From the NCBI RefSeq assembly GCF_019656075.1, contig NZ_BPKZ01000008.1:1-64000 (forward strand): a DNA stretch of 64,000 nt, given 5' to 3'. Shown here piece after piece: positions 17,812-26,584 of the stretch. Below the pieces are notes generated by a model. That model was not told the origin of the DNA. It was given only the letters and a program-made list of their open reading frames with translations, and did no database searches. Position 1 is the stretch's first letter. Every line of letters begins with the position of its first letter. The translations under genes and the position numbers were made by a program. Source of the stretch: Leuconostoc palmae. GTDB lineage: Bacteria; Bacillota; Bacilli; Lactobacillales; Lactobacillaceae.

Positions 17812-19197
17812 ATGACAACAACAAAACTATGGGGCGGACGGTTTACCGCTAAAGCAGAAGAGTGGGTTGATGAATTTGGTGCGTCAATTCATTTTGATCA
17901 ACAGATGGCAGCCGAAGATATTGAAGGATCAATTGCGCATGCTAAGATGCTTGGTAAACAAGGCATTATAGCTTCATCTGAATCAGAACAGATTATTGCT
18001 GGACTAAAAGCGTTACAAAAAGAACTCGAACAGGGAGACCTAATATTCGATGTTAAAAATGAAGACATTCATATGAACATTGAATCATTGTTAACTAAAA
18101 AAATTGGTACAGTAGCTGGTAAGTTGCATACCGCACGATCGAGAAATGATCAAGTGGCGACTGATTTTCATTTATGGGTAAAGCATAGATTACCAGAAGT
18201 GCTTAACGTATTAACGGAATTACAACAAACGCTATTAGCATTAGCTACTAAGCACGCAGGGACTATTATGTCCGGATACACTCACTTACAGCATGCACAG
18301 CCTATTACGTATGGACACTATCTTTTAGCTTATTTTGAAATGATTCAAAGAGATTATGAACGTTTCCAATTTAATCAAAAGCATACTGATTTATCACCAT
18401 TAGGTTCTGCCGCCCTAGCTGGGACAACTTTTCCTATCGATAGAGAGTTTGTAGCCGAAGAATTAGGTTTTTCAGATATTTACCATAACTCACTAGATGC
18501 TGTATCAGATCGTGACTTTGCACTAGAATTCTTATCTAATGCGTCGATATTGATGATGCATTTATCTAGAATGGCAGAGGAAATGATTTTATGGTCTACT
18601 TATGAGTTCAACTACATTGAGTTATCGGATGATTTTTCAACTGGTTCATCAATTATGCCTCAAAAGAAGAATGCTGATTTTGCTGAGCTTGTTCGCGGTA
18701 AAACAGGTCGAACTTATGGTTCACTGATGGCACTTTTAACAACTATGAAATCATTACCTCTTGCATACAATAAAGATATGCAAGAAGATAAAGAACAAGT
18801 ATTTGATGTTATGGATACAGTGATTGCATCGATTAAAATTTTTTCGGGTATGCTTAGTGGATTGACCGTTCATGAAGCGCGTATGTTGGCAAGTACACAA
18901 GACGATTTTTCAAATGCAACAGAATTAGCTGATTATTTAGCAACAAAAGGGGTACCTTTTCGTCAAGCACATGCTATTGTTGGGCAACTTGTGCTAGAGG
19001 GTATTCAACAGCATGTCCCATTACAAAAAATGTCGTTAGCGGTTCTTCAAAGCGCAGCACCAGAAATTGAGGACGATATTTATCAAGTCTTGCAATCAGA
19101 AACAGCTGTCAATCGCCGTACGTCTATTAGTGGTACCGCAGTTGAAAATGTTAAAAAAGAAATTTTACGACATAAAGCAATGTTGGAGGTGCGCTAA
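17812..19197 (+). CDS. argH: argininosuccinate lyase
   Basis: ArgH splits argininosuccinate into arginine and fumarate. The 461-residue protein has the superfamily signature [15 protein letters not shown] (about residues 281-295), the substrate-binding [13 protein letters not shown] (about 110-122) and the TSISGTA tail. The ribosome binding site is weak (GGGAT). The stop overlaps the argF start (TAATG), so argH and argF are coupled. Confidence 0.97.
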   Translation: MTTTKLWGGRFTAKAEEWVDEFGASIHFDQQMAAEDIEGSIAHAKMLGKQGIIASSESEQIIAGLKALQKELEQGDLIFDVKNEDIHMNIESLLTKKIGTVAGKLHTARSRNDQVATDFHLWVKHRLPEVLNVLTELQQTLLALATKHAGTIMSGYTHLQHAQPITYGHYLLAYFEMIQRDYERFQFNQKHTDLSPLGSAALAGTTFPIDREFVAEELGFSDIYHNSLDAVSDRDFALEFLSNASILMMHLSRMAEEMILWSTYEFNYIELSDDFSTGSSIMPQKKNADFAELVRGKTGRTYGSLMALLTTMKSLPLAYNKDMQEDKEQVFDVMDTVIASIKIFSGMLSGLTVHEARMLASTQDDFSNATELADYLATKGVPFRQAHAIVGQLVLEGIQQHVPLQKMSLAVLQSAAPEIEDDIYQVLQSETAVNRRTSISGTAVENVKKEILRHKAMLEVR

Positions 19198-20204
19198 TGA
19201 AATCTCATTTTCAAGGTAAGTCGTTTTTAAAGGAGAGTGATTTCAATCAAACTGAATTAGAAACATTAATTGACTTAGCCGCTCATTTTAAGTATTTAAA
19301 AAAGCAAAATATACCGCATCCGTACTTGCAAGGTAAAAATATTGCTTTGTTATTTGAAAAAACATCAACTCGTACTCGATCAAGTTTTACTATAGCAGCT
19401 AATGATCTTGGTGCGCATGCTGAATTTTTAGGACAACATGACATTCAATTTGGAAAGAAGGAGTCATTAGAAGATACTGCGAAGGTGTTTGGCCGCTTGT
19501 ATGATGCGATAGAGTATCGAGGTTTTTCTCAAAATACGGTTGAAAAATTAGCTGAATTTTCAGGTGTACCAGTTTGGAATGGGTTGACAGATGATTGGCA
19601 CCCTACACAGATGTTAGCTGATTTTCTAACAATTAAAGAGCATTTTGGAAACTTTAAAGGTTTGACATTAGCTTATTTGGGAGATGGTAGAAATAATGTT
19701 GCTAATTCATTATTGGTGACAGGAGCAATTTTAGGCGTCAATATTAACATTGTGTCCCCAACAGATTTACAACCAACAAATGATATTCAAAGCATTGCTA
19801 ATGATCGGGCATTGAAATCAGGTGCTAAGTTGCTAATCACTGATAATATCCAAAAGGGTGTTGAGGGAGTCGATGTGTTATATACTGATGTTTGGGCTTC
19901 AATGGGTGAAGAAAGTAGTTTTGAAGAGCGAATAAAGTTGTTATTACCTTATCAAATTAATCAACAAATTGTTGATATGACAAAAAATAACAATACTATT
20001 GTCTTACATGATTTACCAGCATTTCATGACCTCAATACGACAATGTCACAAGAAATATATAATCAATTTGGTATTACTGAAATGGAAATTACTGATGAAG
20101 TGTTTAATGCAAACTATGCTCACCAGTTTGATCAAGCAGAGAATCGCCTGCACACAATTAAAGCTGTGATGGCTGCTACTCTTGGTCATCTATTTATTCT
20201 TTAA
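19197..20204 (+). CDS. argF: ornithine carbamoyltransferase
   Basis: This enzyme makes citrulline from ornithine and carbamoyl phosphate. The 335-residue protein has the carbamoyl-phosphate motif [11 protein letters not shown] (about residues 54-64), the [11 protein letters not shown] motif and the D-W-A-S-M-G loop. The C-terminal HCLP motif of most members reads HDLPAFHD here, so the usual Cys is replaced by Asp. With argG and argH it gives citrulline-to-arginine synthesis; the location under ArgR control argues for the anabolic role over the arc deiminase pathway. GGAGG lies inside the end of argH. Confidence 0.9.
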   Translation: MKSHFQGKSFLKESDFNQTELETLIDLAAHFKYLKKQNIPHPYLQGKNIALLFEKTSTRTRSSFTIAANDLGAHAEFLGQHDIQFGKKESLEDTAKVFGRLYDAIEYRGFSQNTVEKLAEFSGVPVWNGLTDDWHPTQMLADFLTIKEHFGNFKGLTLAYLGDGRNNVANSLLVTGAILGVNINIVSPTDLQPTNDIQSIANDRALKSGAKLLITDNIQKGVEGVDVLYTDVWASMGEESSFEERIKLLLPYQINQQIVDMTKNNNTIVLHDLPAFHDLNTTMSQEIYNQFGITEMEITDEVFNANYAHQFDQAENRLHTIKAVMAATLGHLFIL

Positions 20205-20238
20205 AAAAGCGAGTTAACTTTAAGTTAGCTCGCTTTTT
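20203..20238. terminator. bidirectional terminator between argF and the MFS gene
   Basis: AAAAAAGCGAG and CTCGCTTTTT enclose a second paired block, TAACTT/AAGTTA, with one mismatch. The stop codon of the convergent MFS gene lies inside the hairpin. Confidence 0.85.
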
Positions 20239-21572
20239 CGTTGATATTGACTGTAAAGTGTAAATAATATTAATGCCAAAATAGAGAAAGTTGTCAAACA
20301 GATGATACCAATTCTAGAACCTATAACAATACCATCAGCAGAATTTCGATTAATTGATTGTGTTAAAATTTGCGCAGCAGTAGCAGTGGCAGCAGCACCA
20401 ATAAATTGTTGTGTTGTATTTAAAATACTATTGCCATCTGCTGTTTGACTGAGTGGCAATGCACCCAAGGAAACTGTCATTAAGTTAGCGTATGCTAAAC
20501 CAACACCTATCATCAGGAACATATGTAACAACAATAGTGTCCAAAATGTTAAGTGATTAAACACAATAATTAATAACACTAAAGCAACAGTTGAAATAGC
20601 CAAACCTATAAAGATGGGATAAAATTTACCCAATTTATCGAGTAAACTACCTGCAATAGGGGCCAACAGTGCACTGATTAAGGCACCAGGTAGCATAAAT
20701 AACCCTGAAACTGTTGCATCTTCTTGCAAATGAAGTTGAATGTAGTTGGGCAATATAAAAGACAAGCCTAATAAAATAGCTTGATAAACTAGAAACCCAT
20801 ACATATATATATTAAATGCATTGTTTTTAAATAAATTGAGTTGCACAATTTTATGTTGACGATTAAATTTATAAAAAACCAAAAGTGCTAGAAAACTAAT
20901 TAACAAAAGTATAAGAGAAGATTGTTCAATGGAAAGTAGCAGTGACCCCAATCCAATAGTTAGTAGTATAAATGTGGCACTGGGAAATTTTTCTTGAATA
21001 GGAACTGATTCACTAGGAATACTAATGGTTCCAAGAATAAATGAAATGATAATAATCATAACTAGAAACCAAAAAATTGAACGCCAGCCTAATGTATTGA
21101 GCAAAATACCACCGTAAGTTGGACCAATCGCCGGTGCTAACGAGGTGATCATACTACCGATTCCCATCATCATACCACGTTTGTCTTTTGGCGAACGTGT
21201 CAAAATAATATGAAACATCAGAGGTAAAGCAATTCCTGTACCAATGCCTTGAAGTATACGACCACCAAGTAGCATACTTAGTGAAAAAGATAAACCGTTT
21301 AAAATGACACCTAATAAGAATAAAATATTAGCCGTAATAAAAAGTTTGCGAGTGGAAATATTTCGAATTAAGTAGGCTGAAATGGGCACGATAACAGCAA
21401 TTGCTAACAAATACCCCGTAGTAACCCATTGAATACCATTGGCATTGGTATGAAATTCAATCATTAGTTTGGGAAAGGTCACATTCATTGCAGTTTCAAT
21501 TAAAACACCGCTAAAACTTAAAATACCAGAAGCTATTATTGCGGGAATAACATGCCATTGTTTGTTGTTCAT
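20220..21572 (-). CDS. DHA2-type MFS multidrug efflux transporter
   Basis: The 450-residue protein is almost entirely hydrophobic, with 12-14 predicted membrane helices starting at about residue 8. It carries MFS/DHA2 features: WVTTGYLLAIAVIVPISAYL (helix 2 region), the R-K loop after it, the GRILQGIGTGIALPL motif and the antiporter segment APAIGPTYGGIL. Such proteins export drugs or toxic metabolites using proton motive force; the substrate cannot be read. The ATG follows AAGGAG directly behind a terminator-like hairpin, so expression may depend on readthrough of that hairpin. Confidence 0.85.
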   Translation of the reverse strand: MNNKQWHVIPAIIASGILSFSGVLIETAMNVTFPKLMIEFHTNANGIQWVTTGYLLAIAVIVPISAYLIRNISTRKLFITANILFLLGVILNGLSFSLSMLLGGRILQGIGTGIALPLMFHIILTRSPKDKRGMMMGIGSMITSLAPAIGPTYGGILLNTLGWRSIFWFLVMIIIISFILGTISIPSESVPIQEKFPSATFILLTIGLGSLLLSIEQSSLILLLISFLALLVFYKFNRQHKIVQLNLFKNNAFNIYMYGFLVYQAILLGLSFILPNYIQLHLQEDATVSGLFMLPGALISALLAPIAGSLLDKLGKFYPIFIGLAISTVALVLLIIVFNHLTFWTLLLLHMFLMIGVGLAYANLMTVSLGALPLSQTADGNSILNTTQQFIGAAATATAAQILTQSINRNSADGIVIGSRIGIICLTTFSILALILFTLYSQYQRKSELT

Positions 21573-21594
21573 AAGTGTAACTCCTTAAAAAATA

Positions 21595-21660
21595 AAAAGA
21601 GGTGTGACATTATCTTAAGATAATGTCACGCCTCTTTTATCGGCACATACTTATATGTGC
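21595..21660 (-). promoter_or_regulatory. attenuator-like leader of the MFS gene
   Basis: Read on the minus strand, a 7-bp hairpin (GCACATA/TATGTGC, 21643-21660) is followed by a 44-nt near-perfect palindrome (21595-21638, one wobble pair). That hairpin is followed directly by TTATTTTTT and the AAGGAG of the MFS gene. No promoter fits between the hairpin and the ribosome binding site, so transcripts must pass the terminator. It may equally act as the terminator of rqcH. Confidence 0.55.
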
Positions 21661-21723
21661 TATCTGTACGAAATCATTAATTATAACTTAACAAACAATA
21701 AGATAGGTTGTCAAGTTTCAGTT

Positions 21724-23415
21724 TTATATTTTTAATTGAGAGACTAAATCAGCTTCAGGTGTGACATATATTGTTTGTTGTCCTTCAAAAATAACAAAAC
21801 CTGGTTTTGAACCGTTTGGTTTTCTTAGTTTACCGACTGGTAAATAATCTACTGGAACATTGGCAGAGTCACGTGCCTTGCTATAATAAGCGGCTAATTT
21901 AGCTGCTTGCATCAACGTTTCATCAGATGGGTTATCATTGTGAATGATAACGTGAGAGCCTGGTAATTTTTGGACGTGTAACCAGATGAACCGTTTATCA
22001 GGTTGTTTCAAAGATAAGCGTTCATTTTGTAGATTATTTTTTCCTACTTCGATAATAGTGCCGTCTGTACTTTGAAACTTATCTGGTTTAGATATTTTTG
22101 GTTTTTGTTTATTCTTTTTATTCGCACGGATATATCCGCCGGTTGTTAATTCTAGTCGTATGTCTTCAACGTCTTTTGGTGAAGCGACTTCTAATTGGGA
22201 GACAATGGTATTAAAATAATCAATTTCACTATCTGTAATGGCGAGCTGTTCATTAACGTAATCGACAGCTGTTCGTAATTTACGATATTTATTGAAATAC
22301 TTTTCGGCATTTTTTAAACCATTTAATTTTGGATCTACAGGTATCGTTAATAGGTTATTGTTATCGTAATAGTTTTCAATATCAACTGAAGTCATACCTT
22401 TACTCACAAGGTGAGGGTAGGTAATGAGTAAATCACCCATTACTTTCAAAGCGTTGGCATTTTCTGCATCATCTAATGTAGCTAATAATTTTTTACGTTT
22501 CGAAGTATTTTTTTTCAGTTCATTTTTAACAATACGGACAAGAGAACCAGCTTGTTGATTAACACGTTCACGTTCTGCCTTACCGATATAGTAAGCATCT
22601 AGCATATCACCCAATGTTTTAAAGTACTGTTTTGAATCTTCGGATTGTTCCCAGTCAATTGCTGAATAACGTAATTGGCCATTTTTTGATGTGAATAATG
22701 TTGGCTTCGGATGGTTAAAACTACTTAACCAATTTTGAGCATTAATCATTCGATCACCAGTATTTTGTAAAACAGAGGATAGTGATGCAGCAGACTCTCT
22801 ACTAAATCCTTGGTAAGTTGTTTGTATATACTTTAACCAATCGCTAGTTGGGCGATCTAGAATCATGGGAGCTAGAAGGTCGAGGCTGTTTGAGAAAGGA
22901 TTAATATTATATTGCTTAGGAGGTAAGGTGTAAGTGGCACCAGGCATTAATGATCTGACACGATTTTGATCAGCAGGAACATGTTTAATAAGTTCTAAAA
23001 TACGTGAATCATTTTCTCTAACTAAAAATAAATTAGAGTGGCGCCCCATCATTTCTAGTGTGAGTCGAATTTCTTGTATATCACCTAATTCATCTCTAGA
23101 ATTAACGTAGAAATTAATAATTCTATCATTTTCTACTTGAACTACTTTTTGAAGTATTGCCCCTTCTAGATAGCGTCGCAAAAACATGACAAAGTTGGGT
23201 GCTGTCTGTGGGTTTTCGTATGGAATATGAGTAATCTGAGCACGAGCATAAGTAGGATGCGCACTTAATAATACAGGGTAATTGATACTGTTCTTTCGAA
23301 TGACCAAAACAATTTCATTTGGATAGGGTTGATGAACTTTTGTAATGCGTCCGCCAACAATATGTTCGTTGAACTCATGAACAAGTGCATGAGTGAATAA
23401 GCCGTCTAATGGCAT
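21724..23415 (-). CDS. rqcH: ribosome quality control protein RqcH (NFACT/FbpA family)
   Basis: RqcH binds stalled 50S subunits with peptidyl-tRNA and adds C-terminal alanine tails that mark the nascent chain for degradation. The 563-residue protein begins MPLDGLFTHALVHEFN, has the NFACT-N domain (about residues 1-200), a coiled-coil middle (about 275-420) and the NFACT-R domain with FIWLHVQKLPGSHVII (about 475-490). Older annotations call it fibronectin-binding protein. The ATG follows AGAGG. It lies downstream of cutC on the same strand, separated by a terminator. Confidence 0.93.
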   Translation of the reverse strand: MPLDGLFTHALVHEFNEHIVGGRITKVHQPYPNEIVLVIRKNSINYPVLLSAHPTYARAQITHIPYENPQTAPNFVMFLRRYLEGAILQKVVQVENDRIINFYVNSRDELGDIQEIRLTLEMMGRHSNLFLVRENDSRILELIKHVPADQNRVRSLMPGATYTLPPKQYNINPFSNSLDLLAPMILDRPTSDWLKYIQTTYQGFSRESAASLSSVLQNTGDRMINAQNWLSSFNHPKPTLFTSKNGQLRYSAIDWEQSEDSKQYFKTLGDMLDAYYIGKAERERVNQQAGSLVRIVKNELKKNTSKRKKLLATLDDAENANALKVMGDLLITYPHLVSKGMTSVDIENYYDNNNLLTIPVDPKLNGLKNAEKYFNKYRKLRTAVDYVNEQLAITDSEIDYFNTIVSQLEVASPKDVEDIRLELTTGGYIRANKKNKQKPKISKPDKFQSTDGTIIEVGKNNLQNERLSLKQPDKRFIWLHVQKLPGSHVIIHNDNPSDETLMQAAKLAAYYSKARDSANVPVDYLPVGKLRKPNGSKPGFVIFEGQQTIYVTPEADLVSQLKI

Positions 23416-23444
23416 AACTTTTTACCTCTTTTTATGTAAATAAT

Positions 23445-23474
23445 AAAAAAGTCACTTTAAACAATAAAAGTGAC
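23445..23474 (-). terminator. terminator after cutC
   Basis: On the minus strand GTCACTTT and AAAGTGAC pair (23451-23474) and a run of six T residues follows. Confidence 0.8.
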
Positions 23475-23488
23475 CAAGATCATGATGA

Positions 23489-24124
23489 TTAAATTATTTT
23501 GGATCCGTGAACTTCATTGACACCTAAAGTATCTGCTATCATTTGAGCATTTTTTGAGGTAATACCGCCACCTGGTAAGATAGTTATATTTGCAGGTGCT
23601 GAATTAACCAGTGTTTGAATTTTTGGTAGGTAGTCTGTAATAGGATTTTCTAATGTACCACCATGCATTAGAATACGTTTAACATTATGATCTGCTAACC
23701 ATTGAATTGCCGTGAGTTGTAATTCGTCATCGATGTCGTCAAAAGCCATATGCATAATAACTTCCAAGTTAAGATTATGCGCATGGTTTATTAGTGTTGT
23801 CATAGCTTCATAATCTAATTGATGATCTCTAACGACACCAAATGTGACAAATTGACCACCTAGGTCAGCAATTTGTTGTAAATTTTCTTGCATTTGCTGA
23901 AGTTCTTCTTCAGAATATGCAAAATCACCGCTCCGAGGGCGTACCATAATTACAACTGGAACGTCTTCTATGGCAATTAATGTATCAATAATTGTACGGG
24001 TATCAGGTGTTAGACCACCCAAATCTAATTGGCTGTTTAATTCAATTCGGTTGGCGCCTTTTAGGCGCGCCTGTTTGGCAGCTTCAACAGAGTCAACAGC
24101 TACTTCTCTAATTGTAATTGTCAT
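23489..24124 (-). CDS. cutC: CutC-family TIM-barrel protein
   Basis: CutC proteins were named for copper homeostasis, but their biochemical role is unsettled. The 211-residue sequence shows the family motifs RIELNSQLDLGGLTPD (about residues 26-41), VVIMVRPRSGDFAYSEEEL (about 56-74) and the closing ILPGGGITSKN (about 181-191). No copper transporter or metal regulator is adjacent. No clear ribosome binding site precedes the ATG. Confidence 0.9.
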   Translation of the reverse strand: MTITIREVAVDSVEAAKQARLKGANRIELNSQLDLGGLTPDTRTIIDTLIAIEDVPVVIMVRPRSGDFAYSEEELQQMQENLQQIADLGGQFVTFGVVRDHQLDYEAMTTLINHAHNLNLEVIMHMAFDDIDDELQLTAIQWLADHNVKRILMHGGTLENPITDYLPKIQTLVNSAPANITILPGGGITSKNAQMIADTLGVNEVHGSKII

Positions 24125-24204
24125 ATTACTATTTTACCACAAAAATGACAAAAATATTTTTTTATCATGTATATCCTATTTTTAAGAATAAATTTGTATA
24201 ACAG

Positions 24205-24235
24205 AAAAACCACTCCTAGAGTAGAAGTGGTTTTT
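24205..24235 (-). terminator. terminator after rpmF
   Basis: On the minus strand AAAAACCACT pairs with AGTGGTTTTT, ending in T residues. Read from the plus strand it also ends in a T-tract, so it may work in both directions. Confidence 0.8.
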
Positions 24236-24242
24236 ATTGAAA

Positions 24243-24413
24243 TTACTTTTCAATAACTTGCTTTCCGTTATAAACACCAGAAGGTGATACACGATGAGCA
24301 ACACGGTATTCACCAGTTGTCTTGTCCAAAACAATGTTAGGAACATTCAAACCGATGTGTCCGCGGCGGTTACGCTTATGAGACTTTGAGTTCTTGTTTG
24401 ATGGGGTAGCCAT
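24243..24413 (-). CDS. rpmF: 50S ribosomal protein L32
   Basis: The 56-residue basic protein begins [19 protein letters not shown] and ends [11 protein letters not shown], as expected of L32 in lactic acid bacteria. It has no cysteines, so it is the zinc-free form. A strong AAAGGAGGTG lies 7 nt before the ATG. It has its own promoter and terminator. Confidence 0.95.
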
Positions 24414-24451
24414 AATGGCACCTCCTTTCGTTTCAATTTATCAACTAGTCA

Positions 24452-24480
24452 AGTTTATCTAAATTTAAGAAGTTTGTCAA
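24452..24480 (-). promoter_or_regulatory. rpmF promoter
   Basis: On the minus strand TTGACA (24475-24480), a 17-bp spacer and TAAACT (24452-24457) form a near-consensus promoter. Confidence 0.7.
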
Positions 24481-24495
24481 TAGTTTTTTTAAATT

Positions 24496-24521
24496 AATGT
24501 CAAGTGTATCTACTTGACATT
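24496..24521. repeat. perfect 10-bp inverted repeat between ntd-like gene and rpmF
   Basis: AATGTCAAGT-GTATCT-ACTTGACATT is a perfect dyad. No T-tract follows it on the minus strand (the sequence is AATTTAAAAAAA), so it is a poor terminator for the deoxyribosyltransferase gene. Its position just upstream of the rpmF promoter makes an operator plausible. Confidence 0.45.
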
Positions 24522-24555
24522 ATCCTATTAAGTGGACTAAGTGTAGTAAGGTGGA

Positions 24556-25092
24556 CTAAATCATTTTGCCCATGTATCTGTTTGGTGTAATATCAAAGAA
24601 ATCATAGGTTGCTAATTCACTAGCTGATAGCACGTGTGCATCAGTACCAAATGAGAGCATTAAGTTAATAGGATGTGCATTAATGTCTCCAGCAAAGACA
24701 GAAACAACTGGCGTATTAGAAGCAACTGAGTAACCCAGTTCCATTGCTGTACCTGAATCTGGATTCTCTGCTTCAAAAATTGCGACAGTTAAGTCTGAAT
24801 TATCTATTGCTTTAATATCTGACTTATAAGTCATGGCACCCCATTCAAAATCAGGTTCGTTATTTGATTCGCTTAAGGCAACGCCACCATATTGATGCAA
24901 TAATGGTACATGGATATGGGCAATCGAAGGGTTTTTGCTGAGATTAATAAAAGCATCCTTTAGTAATTGTTCTTGCTTATCAGAAAACCAACCAGCAGCT
25001 AAATAAATATTTTTGGCACCTGGTAATTTCTTAGTATGATCAATCGTGCGATTGATTTTTTCGAGTTCTGTAATGAGTTGTACTTCGTTCAT
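24556..25092 (-). CDS. nucleoside 2-deoxyribosyltransferase
   Basis: These enzymes exchange the base of deoxyribonucleosides for nucleotide salvage. The 178-residue protein has the N-terminal IYLAAGWFSDKQEQLL (about residues 29-44), similar to lactobacillar N-deoxyribosyltransferase, and the catalytic-Glu motif SGTAMELGYS (about 112-121). The ATG follows AAGGAG with an 8-nt gap. Base preference (purine only or all bases) cannot be told. The gene stands alone, divergent from the DedA gene. Confidence 0.88.
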   Translation of the reverse strand: MNEVQLITELEKINRTIDHTKKLPGAKNIYLAAGWFSDKQEQLLKDAFINLSKNPSIAHIHVPLLHQYGGVALSESNNEPDFEWGAMTYKSDIKAIDNSDLTVAIFEAENPDSGTAMELGYSVASNTPVVSVFAGDINAHPINLMLSFGTDAHVLSASELATYDFFDITPNRYMGKMI

Positions 25093-25285
25093 GTCAAGCT
25101 CCTTAATGGTGTAGTGTAGCTAATGATGCCTTATTATTTCAGATATAAAAGACAATATTAACCAAATATAAACTGTCTATAAACCATTTTATCTTATTAA
25201 GATCAATTTTAAAAACATACAATAGAATTAGTGATTGCTAACTATTCTATGATACACTTAAATTACTATAATAATGAGGAGTAAC

Positions 25286-25993
25286 GTGTTTTTTATTTTA
25301 AAACACAACAAAGACATGTTTTTAATCGATTTCATTCTTCATATTGACGCTCACATTGCAACGCTTGTGACACAGTTTGGACCATGGACCTACTTGATCT
25401 TATTTGCGATTATCTTTATTGAAACTGGTATTGTCATTATGCCGTTTCTTCCTGGAGATTCTTTACTTTTTGCAGCAGGTGCTGTTGCTGCGACACCAGC
25501 AGGGATAGCTGCTGGATTGAATCATTGGGTTTTTATGGTTTTATTTTTTGTCGCAGCCGTTGCGGGAGATGTACTCAATTTTTGGATTGGGCGTACTGGT
25601 GGATATCAATTGGTCAAGCACCCACTTATTGGTCGTTTTATCAAAGAATCACACATACGTGAAGCAGAAGGTTTTTTTGAAAAACATGGCGCAATGGCAA
25701 TTATTATTGGTCGATACATGCCAATTGTGCGTACATTTGTACCGTTTGTTGCTGGTATCAGTCAATTCTCTTTTACTCACTTTTTAAGAAATAATATTAT
25801 TGCTGCTTTTTCTTGGAGTCTCATTGCGACTGGAGCAGGATATATGTTTGGTAATATACCGTTTGTTAAAGAACACTTTTCCATTATTATTCTTGGCATT
25901 GCTTTTGTCACGTTATTACCTACAATCATTGGTGTTATTCGTTCAATTTTGTTAAACCATCGTGAAAAAAAAATTAAAGAAAATAATAAGTAA
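25286..25993 (+). CDS. DedA-family membrane protein
   Basis: DedA proteins are integral membrane proteins, some of which flip undecaprenyl phosphate or phospholipids. This one has the conserved FIETGIVIMPFLPGDSLLFAAG (read in two parts, about residues 44-65) and the GRYMPIVRTFVPFVAG motif (about 145-160), with about five membrane segments and a basic tail. The frame opens with an ATG at 25274, but the only AGGAG (25277-25281) lies after it, so I start at the GTG at 25286. An ATG at 25316 is another option. It is monocistronic with a terminator. Confidence 0.88.
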   Translation: MFFILKHNKDMFLIDFILHIDAHIATLVTQFGPWTYLILFAIIFIETGIVIMPFLPGDSLLFAAGAVAATPAGIAAGLNHWVFMVLFFVAAVAGDVLNFWIGRTGGYQLVKHPLIGRFIKESHIREAEGFFEKHGAMAIIIGRYMPIVRTFVPFVAGISQFSFTHFLRNNIIAAFSWSLIATGAGYMFGNIPFVKEHFSIIILGIAFVTLLPTIIGVIRSILLNHREKKIKENNK

Positions 25994-26019
25994 AGCTGCC
26001 GTAGGGTAGCTTTTTTTAG
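25993..26019 (+). terminator. terminator after the DedA gene
   Basis: AAGCTGCC-GTAG-GGTAGCTT (one G-U pair) is followed by seven T residues. Confidence 0.85.
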
Positions 26020-26025
26020 TATAAT
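26020..26025 (+). promoter_or_regulatory. -10 box of the gene before nadV, leaderless start
   Basis: TATAAT lies 7 nt before the ATG, placing the transcription start at the codon. It directly follows the T-tract of the DedA terminator. Confidence 0.55.
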
Positions 26026-26032
26026 AGGAACT

Positions 26033-26584
26033 ATGAATAACTTAAAAAAATTACAAAAAATAACTCAAATTTCATCAGAAGAGATTGTTGATGCGCTTGA
26101 CATTAACCTTGAATTACTACAAGAGTGGCAACGAGATGGTAGTGTACCAACTGTTGCGGAATTAGAAGCTTTGATTGGTATTTTTTCTAGTCAGTTAGAT
26201 GCACGAGGCATTGAGCTACAAACGGCAAACCATCCCATCCACATACGATTATCTATCGATTATCTATTAAATCTAGGCATTACCATGTCTGATTGGATTA
26301 CTTTAAAGTGGGCATTTGAAGGTGATTGGAATAATGCCAAATTAGCCGTTGGTTTTTTCGATCAAGGTAAATTAACACGTATTGTCAGTTCAAATCAGGA
26401 ATTTGTTGAAGCTTTTGCAGGCTATTTAATCTTACAAACTGAAGGTGAATTTGAACCTTACATAGATGAATTTGATAATGATAAGATCTATGACTGGCGA
26501 TTACTTAAAGTATCAAGTGATGAGTATTTTGAAGATGTGACGCAACAAATCATTACAACTGATATGCAGGAGATAAGCATGTGA
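26033..26584 (+). CDS. unknown protein with possible helix-turn-helix, upstream of nadV
   Basis: I do not recognise this 183-residue protein. Its N-terminus (about residues 1-60) reads like an XRE-type helix-turn-helix, with ISSEEIVDALDINLELLQEW and then VPTVAELEALIGIF. The rest is acidic and ends SDEYFEDVTQQIITT. The stop overlaps the nadV start as GTGA, and AGGAG for nadV lies inside it, so the two are co-translated. A regulator or accessory protein of nicotinamide salvage is possible. The mRNA is probably leaderless. Confidence 0.6.
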   Translation: MNNLKKLQKITQISSEEIVDALDINLELLQEWQRDGSVPTVAELEALIGIFSSQLDARGIELQTANHPIHIRLSIDYLLNLGITMSDWITLKWAFEGDWNNAKLAVGFFDQGKLTRIVSSNQEFVEAFAGYLILQTEGEFEPYIDEFDNDKIYDWRLLKVSSDEYFEDVTQQIITTDMQEISM

